A DNA stretch of 64,000 bases, from assembly GCF_002850255.1 (NCBI RefSeq), contig NZ_CP022523.1, positions 62,001 through 126,000 on the forward strand, in the 5' to 3' direction. Source of the DNA: Pseudoalteromonas sp. NC201. Its GTDB lineage: Bacteria; Pseudomonadota; Gammaproteobacteria; Enterobacterales; Alteromonadaceae. Shown here piece after piece: positions 9,354 through 23,400 of this stretch. The translations under genes were made by a program, and so were the position numbers. Within the stretch, counting starts at the first letter, position 1. Each line of letters opens with the position of its first letter. Under the pieces are notes generated by a model, which was not told where the DNA came from, did no database searches, and worked only from the letters and a program-made list of their open reading frames with translations.

Positions 9354-9887
9354 ATGGCTGATTGTTTTTTAGGTGAAGTTCGAATGTTTGTTTGCAATTT
9401 TACACCAGAGTGGTGGACCAGTTGTGGAGGACAGCTACTACCTATATCGCAAAATTCAGCACTTTTTGCGGTAATAGGCTGTAACTTTGGTGGTGATTGT
9501 CGCACCACCATGGGGGTGCCAAATTTACAATGTAGAGTTCCGATGGGGACGGGGACAGGTCCAGGCCTAACACCAAATTGGTTAACCGAAAAGCAAGGCG
9601 ACAATGAAGTTGTGCTAGTTGCGTCGGACTTACCTGCTCATACCCACACTTTTAATGGTACGACTTCGCTAGCTGGAACCGTTGATACGGGGCAGGGAAA
9701 TCTACTCGCTCAGTCTACAGTTGGTGCTATTTATGATAACGCTCCTAATGCGCAAGAGCAGGTAGAGATGGACTATACTGCGCTTGGTGCCAATGGTATG
9801 GCAAATGCTGGACATGAAAACCGTCAGCCATTTTTGGCGATTCAGTTTGCATTGGCACTAGATGGTACATTTCCACCAAGGAACTAG
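9354..9887 (+). CDS. Phage-tail-collar (MdpB-like) protein 3, cysteine-rich
   Basis: A 177-residue collar protein with the signatures WWTSCGGQLLPISQNSALFA, GGDCRTTMGVPNLQCRVPMG and LPAHTHTF, ending FALALDGTFPPRN. It has several cysteines in the N-terminal half (DCF, VCNF, TSCGG, IGCNF, GDCR, LQCR) at places where its paralogues mostly have other residues, which may mean disulfides, metal binding or a modification site. The ribosome site is AAGGAGAAG. It is the last collar gene; a 139-base gap precedes the subtilase gene. Confidence 0.85.
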   Translation: MADCFLGEVRMFVCNFTPEWWTSCGGQLLPISQNSALFAVIGCNFGGDCRTTMGVPNLQCRVPMGTGTGPGLTPNWLTEKQGDNEVVLVASDLPAHTHTFNGTTSLAGTVDTGQGNLLAQSTVGAIYDNAPNAQEQVEMDYTALGANGMANAGHENRQPFLAIQFALALDGTFPPRN

Positions 9888-10026
9888 CTTAGTAAGGCGC
9901 AAAGTATTGGTAAGAGATTGGTTTGGTGCTGATCCTTACTAATACTTATATTTTACGGCGGTAATTGGGTGTTATTATAGCTTTTAAATTAGTAACTTAC
10001 TGTGGTGTTTGTAAGAGTGGTAACCA

Positions 10027-11358
10027 ATGTGTAAAAAAGAGGTTTGTCAGCTTTTTTATCTAACAAGATTTAAGCTGGTGCTGTGCTTTATATTTGTTGT
10101 TTTATCTATTGGTACGACGAATGCACAGGGAATTGAGCTTGTTAATTTTGGCAACAAGATAAAGCTTGAAAAGAGCAGCGCTGAACCTAAGAGTGTGTAT
10201 AAGTTTGCTAATTCAGAACAATTGTTAGAGCTGAATAACAGAATAATCATAAAAATAAAGGCTGGGATGGGCGGTGGCGTTACAAACGCCTTAAAACAAA
10301 AAATAGAGGTGGGTCAGTTAGCCACCTTTGGGCCATTTGCAGAGCACGAGTTTATGGTGGTATCGCTAAAAGACGCGTCCGCAAAGCGCTTAACTGCTGC
10401 ACTAGCGATTGCCAGTGGTTTAGAGGGGGTAATATATGCCCAACCAGATATTTTACAAATAAAAAGTAAGCTCGAAGTTGAAAATCATAACGCTGCGCAA
10501 TGGTTAACAAAAACCTTGTCGCAATCAGGTTCTATGAAAAGCTTACCCTTTCGTTTATTTCAGTTAGAGAAATGGCAAAAACAACTACAACAATTGACTC
10601 AAGGTGAGGGAGTAAAAATAGTTGTTATCGATGATGGCTTTGATTTAAAACATGAGGCCTTAAGTAAAACTAAGGTATTACTCACCTACGATATTGAAAG
10701 AAGAGTCAAGGACGTACAGCCGCAAAACCGCTTTGATAAACATGGTACTAAGGTAGTCGGAGTGATCTTTGCCAGAGAAAATGACGCTTTGCCAGCTGAA
10801 ATGGCGGGCCTTGCAATCGACGCAGGGCTTATTGCAATAAGGCAAACAAAAAGCTGGACAAGCCATACATTGGAGTCGTTACATATTGCGCAACTGGCGC
10901 AAGCCGATGTTGTTAACATGAGTTGGCGAACACAGTTACTACTGGAACCAATAAAAGATGCCATTGATGGCCTAGCACAAACCGGCCGAGGCGGTAAAGG
11001 TGCGCTGGTAGTTATAGCCGCTGGAAACAGCGGGAAGATGATTAAAGCAAACAGCACAGAGGCGAGTATTGCATCTGCGGTGGTGGTGGGCGCAATGAAT
11101 AGCAGCGGTATGCCGGCAAGTTTTAGCAACTTTGGTAAATCGGTTAGTGCTTGGATGCCAGGTTATAGTGCTAGGGGTATTGCAAGAAATAATGCATACA
11201 GTGGTTTTGGTGGTACTTCTTACGCAGCGGCATATTGCACGGGCATGATTGCACTGCTGTTGGCCGCTGAACCCAGACTAACGGCAAGTAAAGTCAAACA
11301 AAAGCTGGCTCAAGTGTCTGGTTTAGCGTTGGACAACCAGAGTAAGCAAAGTAATTAA
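10027..11358 (+). CDS. Secreted subtilisin-like (S8) serine protease
   Basis: A 443-residue S8 protease with a signal peptide of about 34 residues (hydrophobic core VLCFIFVVLSIGTT, cut near NAQ-G). The region at 65-145 resembles an inhibitor-type propeptide. The catalytic triad is visible as Asp202 (VVIDDGFD), His239 (DKHGTKVVG) and Ser398 (GGTSYAAA), with the oxyanion Asn334 in AAGNSG. It probably acts in the periplasm or outside the cell. It sits between the collar genes and the giant repeat protein, so it could mature or release either (inference). The C-terminus is short, with no secretion or anchoring domain. Confidence 0.88.
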   Translation: MCKKEVCQLFYLTRFKLVLCFIFVVLSIGTTNAQGIELVNFGNKIKLEKSSAEPKSVYKFANSEQLLELNNRIIIKIKAGMGGGVTNALKQKIEVGQLATFGPFAEHEFMVVSLKDASAKRLTAALAIASGLEGVIYAQPDILQIKSKLEVENHNAAQWLTKTLSQSGSMKSLPFRLFQLEKWQKQLQQLTQGEGVKIVVIDDGFDLKHEALSKTKVLLTYDIERRVKDVQPQNRFDKHGTKVVGVIFARENDALPAEMAGLAIDAGLIAIRQTKSWTSHTLESLHIAQLAQADVVNMSWRTQLLLEPIKDAIDGLAQTGRGGKGALVVIAAGNSGKMIKANSTEASIASAVVVGAMNSSGMPASFSNFGKSVSAWMPGYSARGIARNNAYSGFGGTSYAAAYCTGMIALLLAAEPRLTASKVKQKLAQVSGLALDNQSKQSN

Positions 11359-11439
11359 ACGGCTGTGTTAGCTACTGATAACACAACAAGTTGGATAAAG
11401 GTCGTTCCTACCTTGGAAGTGAGCTTCTGGGTATAAAAT

Positions 11440-14400
11440 GTGGATAAAACTATGGATACAGAATATAACAGCGCAATGGTATTTACGCACAATAAACTAC
11501 AAACCCATATTAAGGCCGCATTGCTATGCAGTGCTGCTATTCAGTTGCCTGTGGCAGTGGCTTCATCAACGCTAGCAAATGCAGAGGCGCTACAAGGCGT
11601 AGTGGCTGATACAACGGTCAATCAGCAAGCGTTCGATTATGTACAGTCAAGATTAACTAGCAAAGCCATTACGGTCACGCGCGATCCAAATTGGGGACGG
11701 CTTGAGTTTTTACAATGTACGGGTGTCGGAGGGTGTTCCAGCTTTCCAGACGAGGCCAGTTGTAATGCCAACGCTCCGCTTTGTAGTTGGGATCCTGGAA
11801 CACCTAGTAATAATCCTCCATCCTTTAACAGCAACGCATCGACTAACTTTGCAGAAAATGGCACGGGCACAGTGCTGGATGTTAATGCTGACAATGGTGA
11901 TGGCGGTAGCAATGACTCAGGGATCACTTATTCCTTATCTGGTACAGACGCTTCGCAGTTCAATATTAACTCAAGCTCTGGTGTCATCACGTTTAAGACT
12001 GCACCGGACTATGAATCGCCGGGAGACAATGGCGGCGACAATATTTACAATATTACGGTTACTGCCAATGACGGTGGAAGTAGCAACAACACGGCTGCAC
12101 AAAATATTACCATTACGGTTACAGATATCGATGAGGTTGCACCTACGTTCGATGGTGGAAACTCAACACCGAATGACAATGCGACAGGGGTCTCAGGAAG
12201 TAGTAATATTACTATTGACTTCAACGAAAATATAGCCCTTGGAACTGGTAACATTACTATTCGTGACGTCAGTGGTAGTAGTGATTTTGAAGTGTTTGAT
12301 GTCGCGACAGAAAGCGACGGTACGACGACTAGCCCAAGTGCAGGTCGTATTGGCATTACAAATGATAAAATTTATATAAACCCTACTAATGACCTAACCG
12401 GTAATCGCGATTACGCCATTCGTATTGATGCAACTGCTGTTGATGACTCTGCGGGAAACAGTTTTGCGGGGATCAGTGACGATACTACCTTTAATTTCTC
12501 GACGGTTAACACCGCTCCTGCAGTTGATTTAGATTCAACGAGTGGTAGCGATAATAGTAGTGCTTCATTTTCTGAAGGTGGTGGTGCGGTAAATATCGCC
12601 GCGAATGCTGCTGTGACGGAAGCTGATGGCGACACAATTACCACCATAACAGTAAGTCTCACCAACGATCAAGACGGTGCATCTGAAGGCCTGAATGTCA
12701 GTGCATCCGCTCAAGATGCATTGACGGGAATTTCGGGTTCTTCTGATATTTCGCTACAAGATACAATTTCTATAACTGGTGCAACTGCTTCAGCGTCAGA
12801 AGTGCAAACGTTCCTACAGGCGATCACTTACAACAATACCTCCGGTACTCCCAACGAAACCGCAAGAACCGTAACTGTTGTTATAAATGATGGCACAGAT
12901 AATAGCACTTCTCGTACAGCTACTATTTCCGTAAGTAATGTTACTGCTGCGAGCAGTGTCGCAGCCGGTTTTAATACAACAAATGGCGCAAACTTATCTC
13001 CAGCAATCACCTTTACTGGCGACGATGAAACACTGACTATTGCTGATACTAGCCATATTGCTGGTTCAACTGCGGATGGGGACGGAGGTACCGATACACT
13101 ATTTGTAGTAACTGGCTCTAATCTAGCTAACTTTACGTCGCTAGCTAATTTTGAAACATTAACCCCAGACAATGACGGTTCTTTAACGCTGACCGAAGCG
13201 CAGCATGATGCGTTTACTACCATCAATGGTTCAGGTACAAACCAATTTACAATATCTAGCGCTGATGGAGATCAAACCCTAACCGGTGATAGCGATATTG
13301 AAACCTATGTGTTAGGCGCTGCAATGAACTTTACCATGGGAGCAGCAGCACAAAATGTGACGGGTAGCAGCGGGGATGACACGGTTAATGTAACCGGGTT
13401 CACGCCATCAGGTATGCTCGCAGCTGGCGCAGGCACAGATACTCTACAAGCAGATAATGGTGCAAACATCAGTGGTGCTACGCTCAGCGGTTTCGAATCA
13501 CTGACCTTAAGTGATAATGCGTCAGTCACTATGACGGAAGCTCAGCATGACAGCTTCTCAACAATCACAGCAGCGGCAACCGAGACGATTACAATCAGTG
13601 ATGTGAGTGATGGCTTAACAGGTAACAGTGCAATTGAAACTTACATACTTTCAGCGGCTAATACCTTTACGCTTGGCGCTGCTGGGCAAAGTGTGACAGG
13701 CAGCAGTGGTGACGACACCGTAAATGTTGGTACATTCACAGCTACTGGTACTCTAGCAGGAGGCAGTGGTACAGATACGCTTTCAATTAGTGATGGCGGA
13801 AATATCGCAGGCGCGTCAGTAAGCGGTTTTGAAAACCTTTCTGTAGCAACTGGTGGCTCTGCAACAGTTTCAGTATCTCAGTTGTCATCGTTTACTGGTT
13901 CGGTTTCTGGCGACGGCACTAATTCTCTAACTGTCTCTGGCAATGGTGATATTACAACGGTCTCAGCGCTTGAAAATTATACTTTATCCGATGATTCAAC
14001 CAATTCAAGAACGGTGACCGTGAGCAGTGCGGGTCATTCTGTTACTGGTACTTCAACTTCAGATGCAATTACCTTCGATTTAGGTTCGCTTACCTATACT
14101 GGAACAATTACTGGCGAAAATACCACTGCCGATACTTTGTCTTTAAGTTCTGGTGCTGATATTACGGCAGCAAGTATAAACGCGGTCAGTAATTTAACGA
14201 TAGCCTCCGGCGCGTCTGTTTCCATGACAGTAGCTCAACATGAAAGTTTTACTGGTAATATTTCAGCCGCTGGATCAGAAACTATCAATATTTCTGGTGA
14301 TGGGGATATCACCACTTTCTCTTCGGTTGAAGTTTATAGTGTTGGTGACGATTCTAGCAATACTAGGACCATTACCATCAGTAACGGTACCACTGATGTT

Positions 14401-17400
14401 TCAGCAACTGCTAATGATGATGCGATTACCTTCAATATAGGTGGTAGCACCTACACTGGCGATTTAACTGGCGACACGAACGTAGCAGATCTTGTTTTAG
14501 CGTCAGATGGTGCGGATGTAACTGGAGGTGGATTCTTCAATATAGGAAACCTTAGTCTATCAAGTGGTGCAACTGTTGCGATTGATACGGCCAATCTGAG
14601 TGATTTTGCAACAGCGATTTCAGGGGCGGCGGGCAGTGAGACATTAAAACTTATGGATGGTGGAGAATTTGACTTCTCGACCACCTCGGTTTCTGCTGTT
14701 GAAGGCATTTCAATTGGCACCAATAGCGCAGCAACGATCACCCTTACTGATAACTTTAATGCCGACGGTCAAACTGTGTCGGTTACAAATGCCAGCGGCA
14801 GTGCAATTACGTCAGACTTAGTCATAGACGCTTCTGCCTTTTCTAGTGATGTGCTAGAAATAACGGCAACAGATTTGGATGGTTCTGATACGATCACAGG
14901 TGGTAGTGGTGCAGACACTATACGTCCTGGCGGCGGTACAGATACCATGACAGGTAACGATGGTAACGATAATTTTGTCGGAGCGCAAAGTGACTTAAAT
15001 GGTGACACAATAGCCGATCTTAGCATCGGAGATAAGATAACAATTACAGGCGTAACAGGATTATCAACCAGCAATATTCGCTTTAATGGTACTAGTACGC
15101 TGGAGGTGGACACCAACGCTACTACTTTTGTTAACCCAGAAATAAGTATTTCGCTCACGAATGCCGCAGGGAACGATCTTGCGTTTACGGTCGCTGACTC
15201 TGGCAGTGATACAGTGATCACCTTTGAAGCTGCGAATGATGAGCCTATCTTTAGTAATTTAAATGGTGGTAATACCTTTACTGAAAATGGAACTTCGATT
15301 GCGATAGACAGCGATGTAACCATTTCAGATACTGAACTTGACGCACTTAATAGCGGAAATGGTAACTATGATGGTGCGTCGCTAACAATCTCACGCTCAG
15401 GTGGCGCTAACAGTCAAGATATCTTTAGTAACACAGGGTTGCTTGGTACGCTGACTCAGGGAGGCACGTTAAGTTACGATAGCACTGAGGTCGGTACAGT
15501 AACAACTAACTCTGCAGGCACACTGGTACTCACTTTCAACAGCAGTGCTACTTCTGCTCTAGTGGATAATGTATTGCAATCAATTGGCTATGGTAGCAGC
15601 TCTGAGGATCCAAGCTCATCTGTAACACTTAACTATACCTTTAATGATGGTACGGCAGACAGTACTGGTACAAATCAGGCCGCAGTTACTATTACTCCTG
15701 TAAATGATGCCCCTACCGATATTGCATTGACAGCAACAAGCATAGACCAATCGAATACCGGAACTGCTGCGACCGTGGCGACAGCCAGCACCACAGATGT
15801 GGAAAGTGGTGACAGTCATACCTATAGCTTGGTTACGGCCGGCAGTAGCGATGGTGGTACATGTAGCGCAAATACGGGTAACGGCAGTTTCCAATTTTCA
15901 GGAGCTACGTTACAAACGCAAGCATCAACATCTCCGGGTGACTATGTTATTTGCATTCAAACGAGTGATGGAACCGCAAGTTATCAAGAGTCATTCACGA
16001 TAACAGTCAACGATGACGTGGCCCCAAATGCGCCATCGACACCAGACTTGGATGCGGCTTCAGACTCTGGGGCTTCAAGCTCAGACAACATTACCAATGA
16101 CACCACACCAACCTTCAGCGGTACTGCTGAGAGCGGGGCGACGGTTAAATTATATAGTGATCAGGTAGGCGGAGGTACCACGGTCATTGGTACTGGCACA
16201 GCAACTGGTGGTAATTGGCAAATTACAACGGATCCGTTGACTGCTGGGTTATCACATTCGATTTTTGCGACCGCCACGGATGCGAGCACGAACGTAAGTA
16301 GTAGCTCTAGTGCTTTAAGCGTAACGATCGATAATACAGCCCCTACCGCGCCAAGTACGCCAGATTTGACCGCTGGGAGTGATACTGGCTCCTCGAATGC
16401 AGATAACATTACTAATGATACAACGCCCACATTCACAGGAAGTGCATCTACGGGCGACACAGTGACACTAATTTCCGATCTTGATGGCGTTGTTGGCTCA
16501 GCCACAGCTGCGGGAGGTGCATGGACTATTACCCCAAGTTCGGCGATGACCAGTGGTACGCACGCAATCACAGCGCGATCAACGGACACAGCCGGTAATA
16601 TTACCAATAGCAATAGCTTATCAATGGTCATTGATACGAGTGTTTCAGTGCCTAGTATTACGACTCCAATTGAGGGTGATGGTCAAATTAATGCCGCTGA
16701 AGACAATGATGTCTTGATTGCTGGCTCTGGTGCCGATGCTAACGTGACTGTTAGCGTGAGTATTACTGACGGTTCAGCAACGCTGAATCAAAATGTAACT
16801 TCCGATGGTAGCGGGAACTGGACTATCAGTGGCAGTGAGTTCAATGTTAGCGGATTTAGTAATGGCGAATTAACTGTATCGGCGACGCAAACAGATTCAG
16901 CAGGAAATATCTCTGGTGCAGCAAGTACCACTGTTACACTCGATAATACAGCACCTTCTGCACCGACAATTACGACACCAATTGAAGGTGATGGCCGAGT
17001 AAATGCGGCGGAAGATAATGATGTGTTGATTGTAGGAACGGGCGCTGAAGCGGGTAATAGTGTAACCGTTACTATTCATGACGGTGCAAATAGTTTTAAT
17101 CGAACGGTCACTGCGGACGGCTCAGGGGCCTGGACTATAAGTGGCTCGGAATTTGATGTCAGTACGTTTAACAATGGCACATTGACGGTCTCAGCTACTC
17201 AAAGTGACGCAGCAGGTAATACCTCAAGTGCAGCTAGCACCACGATCACATTGGATAACTCAGCACCTTCAGCACCTGCGATCACAACGCCTATAGAAGG
17301 CGATGATTTAATAAATGCATCAGAAGATGATGATGTTTTGATAGTAGGAACGGGAGCGGAAGCTGGAAATAGCGTAGTTGTCACTATCAATGATGGTGCG

Positions 17401-20400
17401 AATAGTTTGGATCGTACTGTCACTGCTGATAGTTCCGGCGAATGGACAATAAGTGGCTCAGAATTTGATGTTAGCACGTTTAACAATGGCACATTGACGG
17501 TAACGGCATCGCAAAGTGATGCTGCAGGCAATACCTCAAGCGCAGCGAGCACGACAGTCACGCTAGACAACTCCGCACCAAGTGGGATTTCAGCTGCGAT
17601 TGACCAAGATTTAATCAATGCAGGTAATGAAACTGCATTTAGCTTCACATTAACGGGCTTGGAATCAGCGGGTAGTTTTACTTATGAAATCTCAGACGGT
17701 AGCAGTTCAGTAACTAGCTCAAGTGCAATATCTATAACGGGTACTACCCACCAAGAGACTGGAATTAATGTCACCTCATTAAACGAAGGAACATTGACGT
17801 TATCTGTTACTGTAACTGATAACGCTGGGAATGAATCGAGTGCAGTAACTGACACCGTCACTAAAAAGTATAATGTTGCCCCTGTGCTTACAGGCACACC
17901 GGCAACGAGCGTCAATGAAGACAGTGAATACGACTTTACGCCGACCTTGACTGATTCTGACACAGCCGATACTCATACCTTTAGTATTACGAATAAACCA
18001 AGTTGGGCAACATTTGATACGCAAACGGGTAAACTTTCAGGTACTCCAGATGACTCTCATGTTGGCACGACTTCTAATATTGAAATTTCGGTGAGCGATG
18101 GAACGGATAGCGATACACTCACAGCATTTAATATTGAAGTAGTTAATACCAATGATGCGCCAACGGGGCAAAGCACTAGCTTCACTATAGATGAAGGCGC
18201 AACATTAACGCGGGACTTCAACAATGGCTTACTGTCGCTTGCGAGTGACGATGATCTCGATTCCAACGATAGTCTAACGATAGTAAAAGACACAGATCCG
18301 CAATACGGTACGTTAACCCTGAATGCCGATGGTAGTTTTAGTTATGTTCATGGGGGGAGTGAGAATCATACCGATAGCTTCACTTATCATGTTGAAGACA
18401 GTGCTAATGCCAGCTCACCGGTGTACACCGTAACAATCAATATGAACGCGATTGAAGACGCACCAACGGCTGTGAATGATACGCTGACTACGCTTGAAGA
18501 TGCCTCAAACTCAGTGAATGTGCTTGCTAATGATAGTGACCCTGAAAACAACATGGTTGCCTCATCGGTTACTATCAAAACTCAACCGACTAAGGGACAG
18601 TTAAGCGTTACTAATGGGGTAGTGACCTTTACGCCAACCGCGAATGAAAATGGTTCGGATTCATATACTTATACGGTTAAAGACTCGACTCTGGCTGAAT
18701 CTAATGAGGCAACGGTTAGTATAACCATTACACCTGTAAATGATTTACCAATCGCGGCTAACTTTACACCGAATATAGACGAAGACACGCCAACTTCAGC
18801 ATTGCCCGTCAGAGCAAATGCAACGGATGTCGAAGATACCAACCCAACTGGTACTATTGCACTTGAGTCTCAGCCCAGTAAAGGTCAAGCGGCAATAGAC
18901 TTGAATAATGGCACTATTACCTATACACCAAATGCCAATGAGACGGGGAGTGATAGCTTTACTTACTCGATTCTTGACAGTGAGGGTGGGAAGTCAAATA
19001 TTGCGACTATTTCCGTCAATATTGGCGCTGTAAACGACCGACCTATAGCGGGTAATGACACGGTAACAACAAACGAAGATACCGCGACAACATTGGCAAT
19101 TCTTGCAAATGACTCTGATGTTGAAGACCAAGGTTTTGATGGTTCGGATATTGCGCTTGAAGATAAAGGCGATGGTGCAGGTAACTACGACCTTGCAACC
19201 GTTACAGTTGGTTCGGATGGTGTGCTCGCGATCACTCCAAAACAAGACCAAAATGGTATATTGACCTTCACTTATACCGTAGAAGATAGTGAAGGGCTGC
19301 GTTCTGATCCGGCGACGGTTACAGTCAATATCACAGCAGTTAATGATGCGCCAGTTGCTGTTAACAATACGGCTCAATTACTTGAAGATGGCAACATTGA
19401 AATCAACGTATTGGGTAACGATACGGATGTAGATAGCCAGCTCAATGTCGCAAGTGTTGCTATTGTTAGTCAGCCTCAAGGCGGTTCACTACAAGTACTC
19501 ACAACAGGTAATATTGTTTATACACCAAATGCTAATTTCTTCGGCAATGATAGCTTTACTTATACGGTACAAGATACTGAAGGGCTAGTTTCAAACGCGG
19601 CTACAGTGAATCTCACCGTGACATCAGTAAATGATGCGCCTGTTATTTCAGGAACGCCTTCAACTTCTGTCAATGAAGATGATGCATACAGCTTTACACC
19701 GACGGCGACGGATACAGATGGTGATAGTTTAACGTTTAGCGTCACAAACCTTCCAGTTTGGGCAAATTTCAACGATTTAACAGGGGCTATTACAGGTACG
19801 CCTACTGAAGGACAAGATGGCACATATAGCGGTATTGTTATTACGGTGTCAGATGGCCAAGCTGATGTATCGTTGCCTGCGTTCAGCATAGTGGTAAACG
19901 CTGTGAATGACGCTCCAGTTATCTCAGGTACGCCATCAACAAGTGTTAAACAAGACGAAGCATATAGCTTTACGCCGACGGCATCTGATGTAGATTCTCA
20001 AACATTGACGTTTGCTGTGACCAACTTACCAGCTTGGGCAAGTTTTGATACGTCCTCTGGTAATATTACGGGGACGCCGACTAGAGAAGATGTAGATACT
20101 TATAGCAATATTGTCGTTAGTGTAAGCGATGGTGCCTTGCAAGCAAGCTTACCTGCATTTGAAATCAATGTTGAGGCAGTTAATGCAGCGCCGATTGCAA
20201 ACAATATGCAAAGAAGCGTGCTTGAAGATGGAACGACAAGCTTCTCAGCAGATGTTAGCGATCCAGATGGTGATGCATTAACAATGGAGTTAGTGTCGCA
20301 GCCACAAAATGGTGCAGTTCAAATTCAAGGCACCGTGTTTAGTTATACACCATTGCCAAACTTTAATGGTTCCGATGTATTTACTTACACTGTGTCAGAC

Positions 20401-23400
20401 GGTGAATTTAAGTCAAATACGGCTTCAGTCACGATGACAGTAACTTCCGTAAATGATGCACCTATTGCGGTTGATGACAGTTTCACCTTCGATGCTGTGG
20501 CTTCTAATCAGTATGTTCTGCCAGTCTTGAGCAACGATAGTGATCCAGATGGCGGAACGCTAAGAATTATAGGTGCAAAAGCATCGATAGGCTCTGTGTT
20601 TATTTCAAATAACACCTTGACTTACCAAGCTGTGCAAAATACACAAGGGCCAATTGTTGTTACTTATATGATTGAAGATGAAGGTAAAGCCAGAGCAAAG
20701 GCTAATGCAAGTATTACGATTAATAATACAAGCACCGGCAATGCTCCTTCAATCACTACGCCAAGTGATTTAACAGTGGATGCAACTGGGTTATTCACAA
20801 AAGTGAACCTTGGTATTGCTGTCGCTACAGATAGCTCAGGAAACCCACTGCCAGTATCTTTGGTTAGAGGTACTCCTATCTTTGCACCTGGTAAACATAT
20901 TGTTTATTGGCAGACAACTGATAATCAAGGACAACAAGCGACTGCGAGCCAAAATCTAAACGTCAATCCTCTGATCTCGCTGCAAAAAGATAGTCGAGTT
21001 GCCGAAGATCGTAGTCATTCTGTGAAGGTGTATCTAAATGGCACAGCACCAAGTTACCCAGTAACGGTGCCTTATACCGTAACTGGTACAGCCGATAGTA
21101 GTGATCACGATTTGCAGTCGGGTGAAGTGGTAATAAACGCAGGTACTAGTGCTACCATCACCTTTAATATCTTTGCTGATGGTATAAGTGAAGATAACGA
21201 AACCATTGTGATTTCCTTGAGTGACTCAGTTAACAGAGGCGCTAAATCCACTTCAACAGTAACAATTGTTGAGCAGAATGTGGCACCAAGCTTAACGGCA
21301 GTCGTGCAGCAAAGTGGTGAAGAGCGTAGCCTAATTACCGCCTCTAATGATGTGGTTACCATAGAAGCTTTGGTTGCTGATCCTAATCCAAATGATCAAG
21401 TGAGTGTCAGTTGGCAGCCAGATGCAGTGTTAGTCAATACATCGGATGATCCATTTATCTTTGAGTTTAACCCTGAAAATGTACCTACGGGTATTTATAG
21501 AGTAGGGGTTACGGCAGAAGATAATGCTAGCCCAAGTTTGTCGACATCTCGAACCGTGTTTATTGAGGTTGTTCCGTCATTAGGGTTATTGTCCGGAGAA
21601 GATACTGATGGGGATTTAATTCCTGATGATCAAGAAGGCTATGTCGATCAGGATGGTGATGGTATTCCTGACTTCATGGATGCGATCACCGATTGTAATG
21701 TGGTGCAAGAACAAGCATTAGAATCAAATCAGTTCTTGGTGGAAGGTGACCCTGGTGTTTGCTTACGTAAAGGTGCAACTGTACCGCAGAACAATACGGG
21801 TGGCTTACAGCTGTTAGAGTCTGAGTTACCTTCAGATCCGGATGCAAATAATGCAGGTGGTTTGTTCGACTTTATTGCGACGGGGTTACCACAGCCTGGT
21901 GATGTGTATAGTATCGTTTTACCTCAGCGTAAACCAATTCCATTCAATGCGATGTATCGCAAGCTAATTGGTGGTGAGTGGCAAGACTTTGTGATTGGAG
22001 AGGGGAACGAGTTGCTTTCAACTCAAGGTGAACCTGGCTTCTGTCCACCTCCTGGAAGTAACGAATGGACTGCTGGTCTTAGCGATGGTGACTGGTGTGT
22101 GCAACTACGTATAGTTGATGGTGGTCCGAACGATGACGATGGTATTGCCAATGGGAGTATTGTTGATCCTGGTGGAGTTGCAGTACCAATTACGGATAAC
22201 GCACAACCTGTAGCTAACGCCGACAGTGTGACAATTGCTTCGGGGCAAACTATTGTTATTGACGTACTTGCAAACGATACGGACAGTGATAATGATGCAC
22301 TCACCATAACTGGTGCAAGCGTTGATTTTGGTGTGGTTAGTATAGAAAATAATCAATTGAATTACACGCCACCAGCTGCATTTATGGGTAATGCTACTAT
22401 CCAATATAGTGTCACTGATGGTCAGGGGGGATCGAGTAATAGTACCGCAACGGTTTCTATTATTGCTAATCAACCACCACAAGTTGCGAACGATACGGCA
22501 ACCTCAAATGGCTCAAAAATTATCATTGATGTACTTGCAAATGATAGTGACCCTGAAGGTGGCGTGCTAAGCATTGTTTCTGCAACAGCAGGGCAAGGTT
22601 CTGTGGCCGTCAATATTGATGGTACGTTGAGCTACACACCAAAAACGGGATTTGAAGGTACAGATACAATTAACTATGTTGTTAAAGATGAGTTTGGTGC
22701 GACGGCTGAAGGCCAAGTAAATGTCACTGTAGCGGTGAAACAAGTTACATCAATAACTAACAAGTCCTCAGGGACTATGGGAGGAATGTTGATACTATTA
22801 ATCAGCGCGGTGGTGATTCGCCGCAGAAAATCACTCTTACCTGCCTTTGCATTGGTAAGTAGTAGTTGTTTATTAACAACACAGGCACAGGCAAGTAATT
22901 GGGAGTTAGAGGCGACATTTGGGCAGTCAAATGCAGACAGTGAAATTAATTCTACTGAGCTAAACGTTGTCAGCTTAGATGAGGAAAGTAGCAGTTGGTC
23001 GATAGGCGCATTTTACGAATTAATACCCAATTGGCATATTGGACTTCGTTATATCGATCTTGGCCAAGGTCGCGTTGAGTTTTCGGGCTTAAGTGCTGAT
23101 CCTGAACAAAGCCAAATGACTTTGGCACGAGTTGCTCCTGTCTTGCCTGAGGGTCTTGCGTTGCAGTTCAATTATTCAAAACCATTTGCAGACAAATTTG
23201 TAGGGAAGATGTTCTTGGGCGCATTTAATTGGGATTACAAGATTAACAGCGTTCGGGATGGTCAATTTTCCACTCGTTATGAAGATAGCGGTACTAGCGG
23301 TTACATAGGTGGTGGTGTTCACTATCAGTTAAGTGAATCATTATCACTTGGAGTCGATTATAGCCATTATTTCATTTCAGCAAATGATGTAAATGACCTA

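Noticed and set aside
8285..9887. Prophage or phage-tail island
   Set aside because: Only collar-domain proteins are present; no capsid, tail tube, portal, integrase or lysis genes surround them.
12500..20500. CRISPR-like repeat array
   Set aside because: The repeats are in-frame protein-domain repeats with diverged sequence and no unique spacers.
11637..22482. Many open frames on the minus strand within the giant gene
   Set aside because: They follow from the low-complexity Ser/Thr/Asp-rich coding of the repeat protein, have no ribosome sites and no family features.
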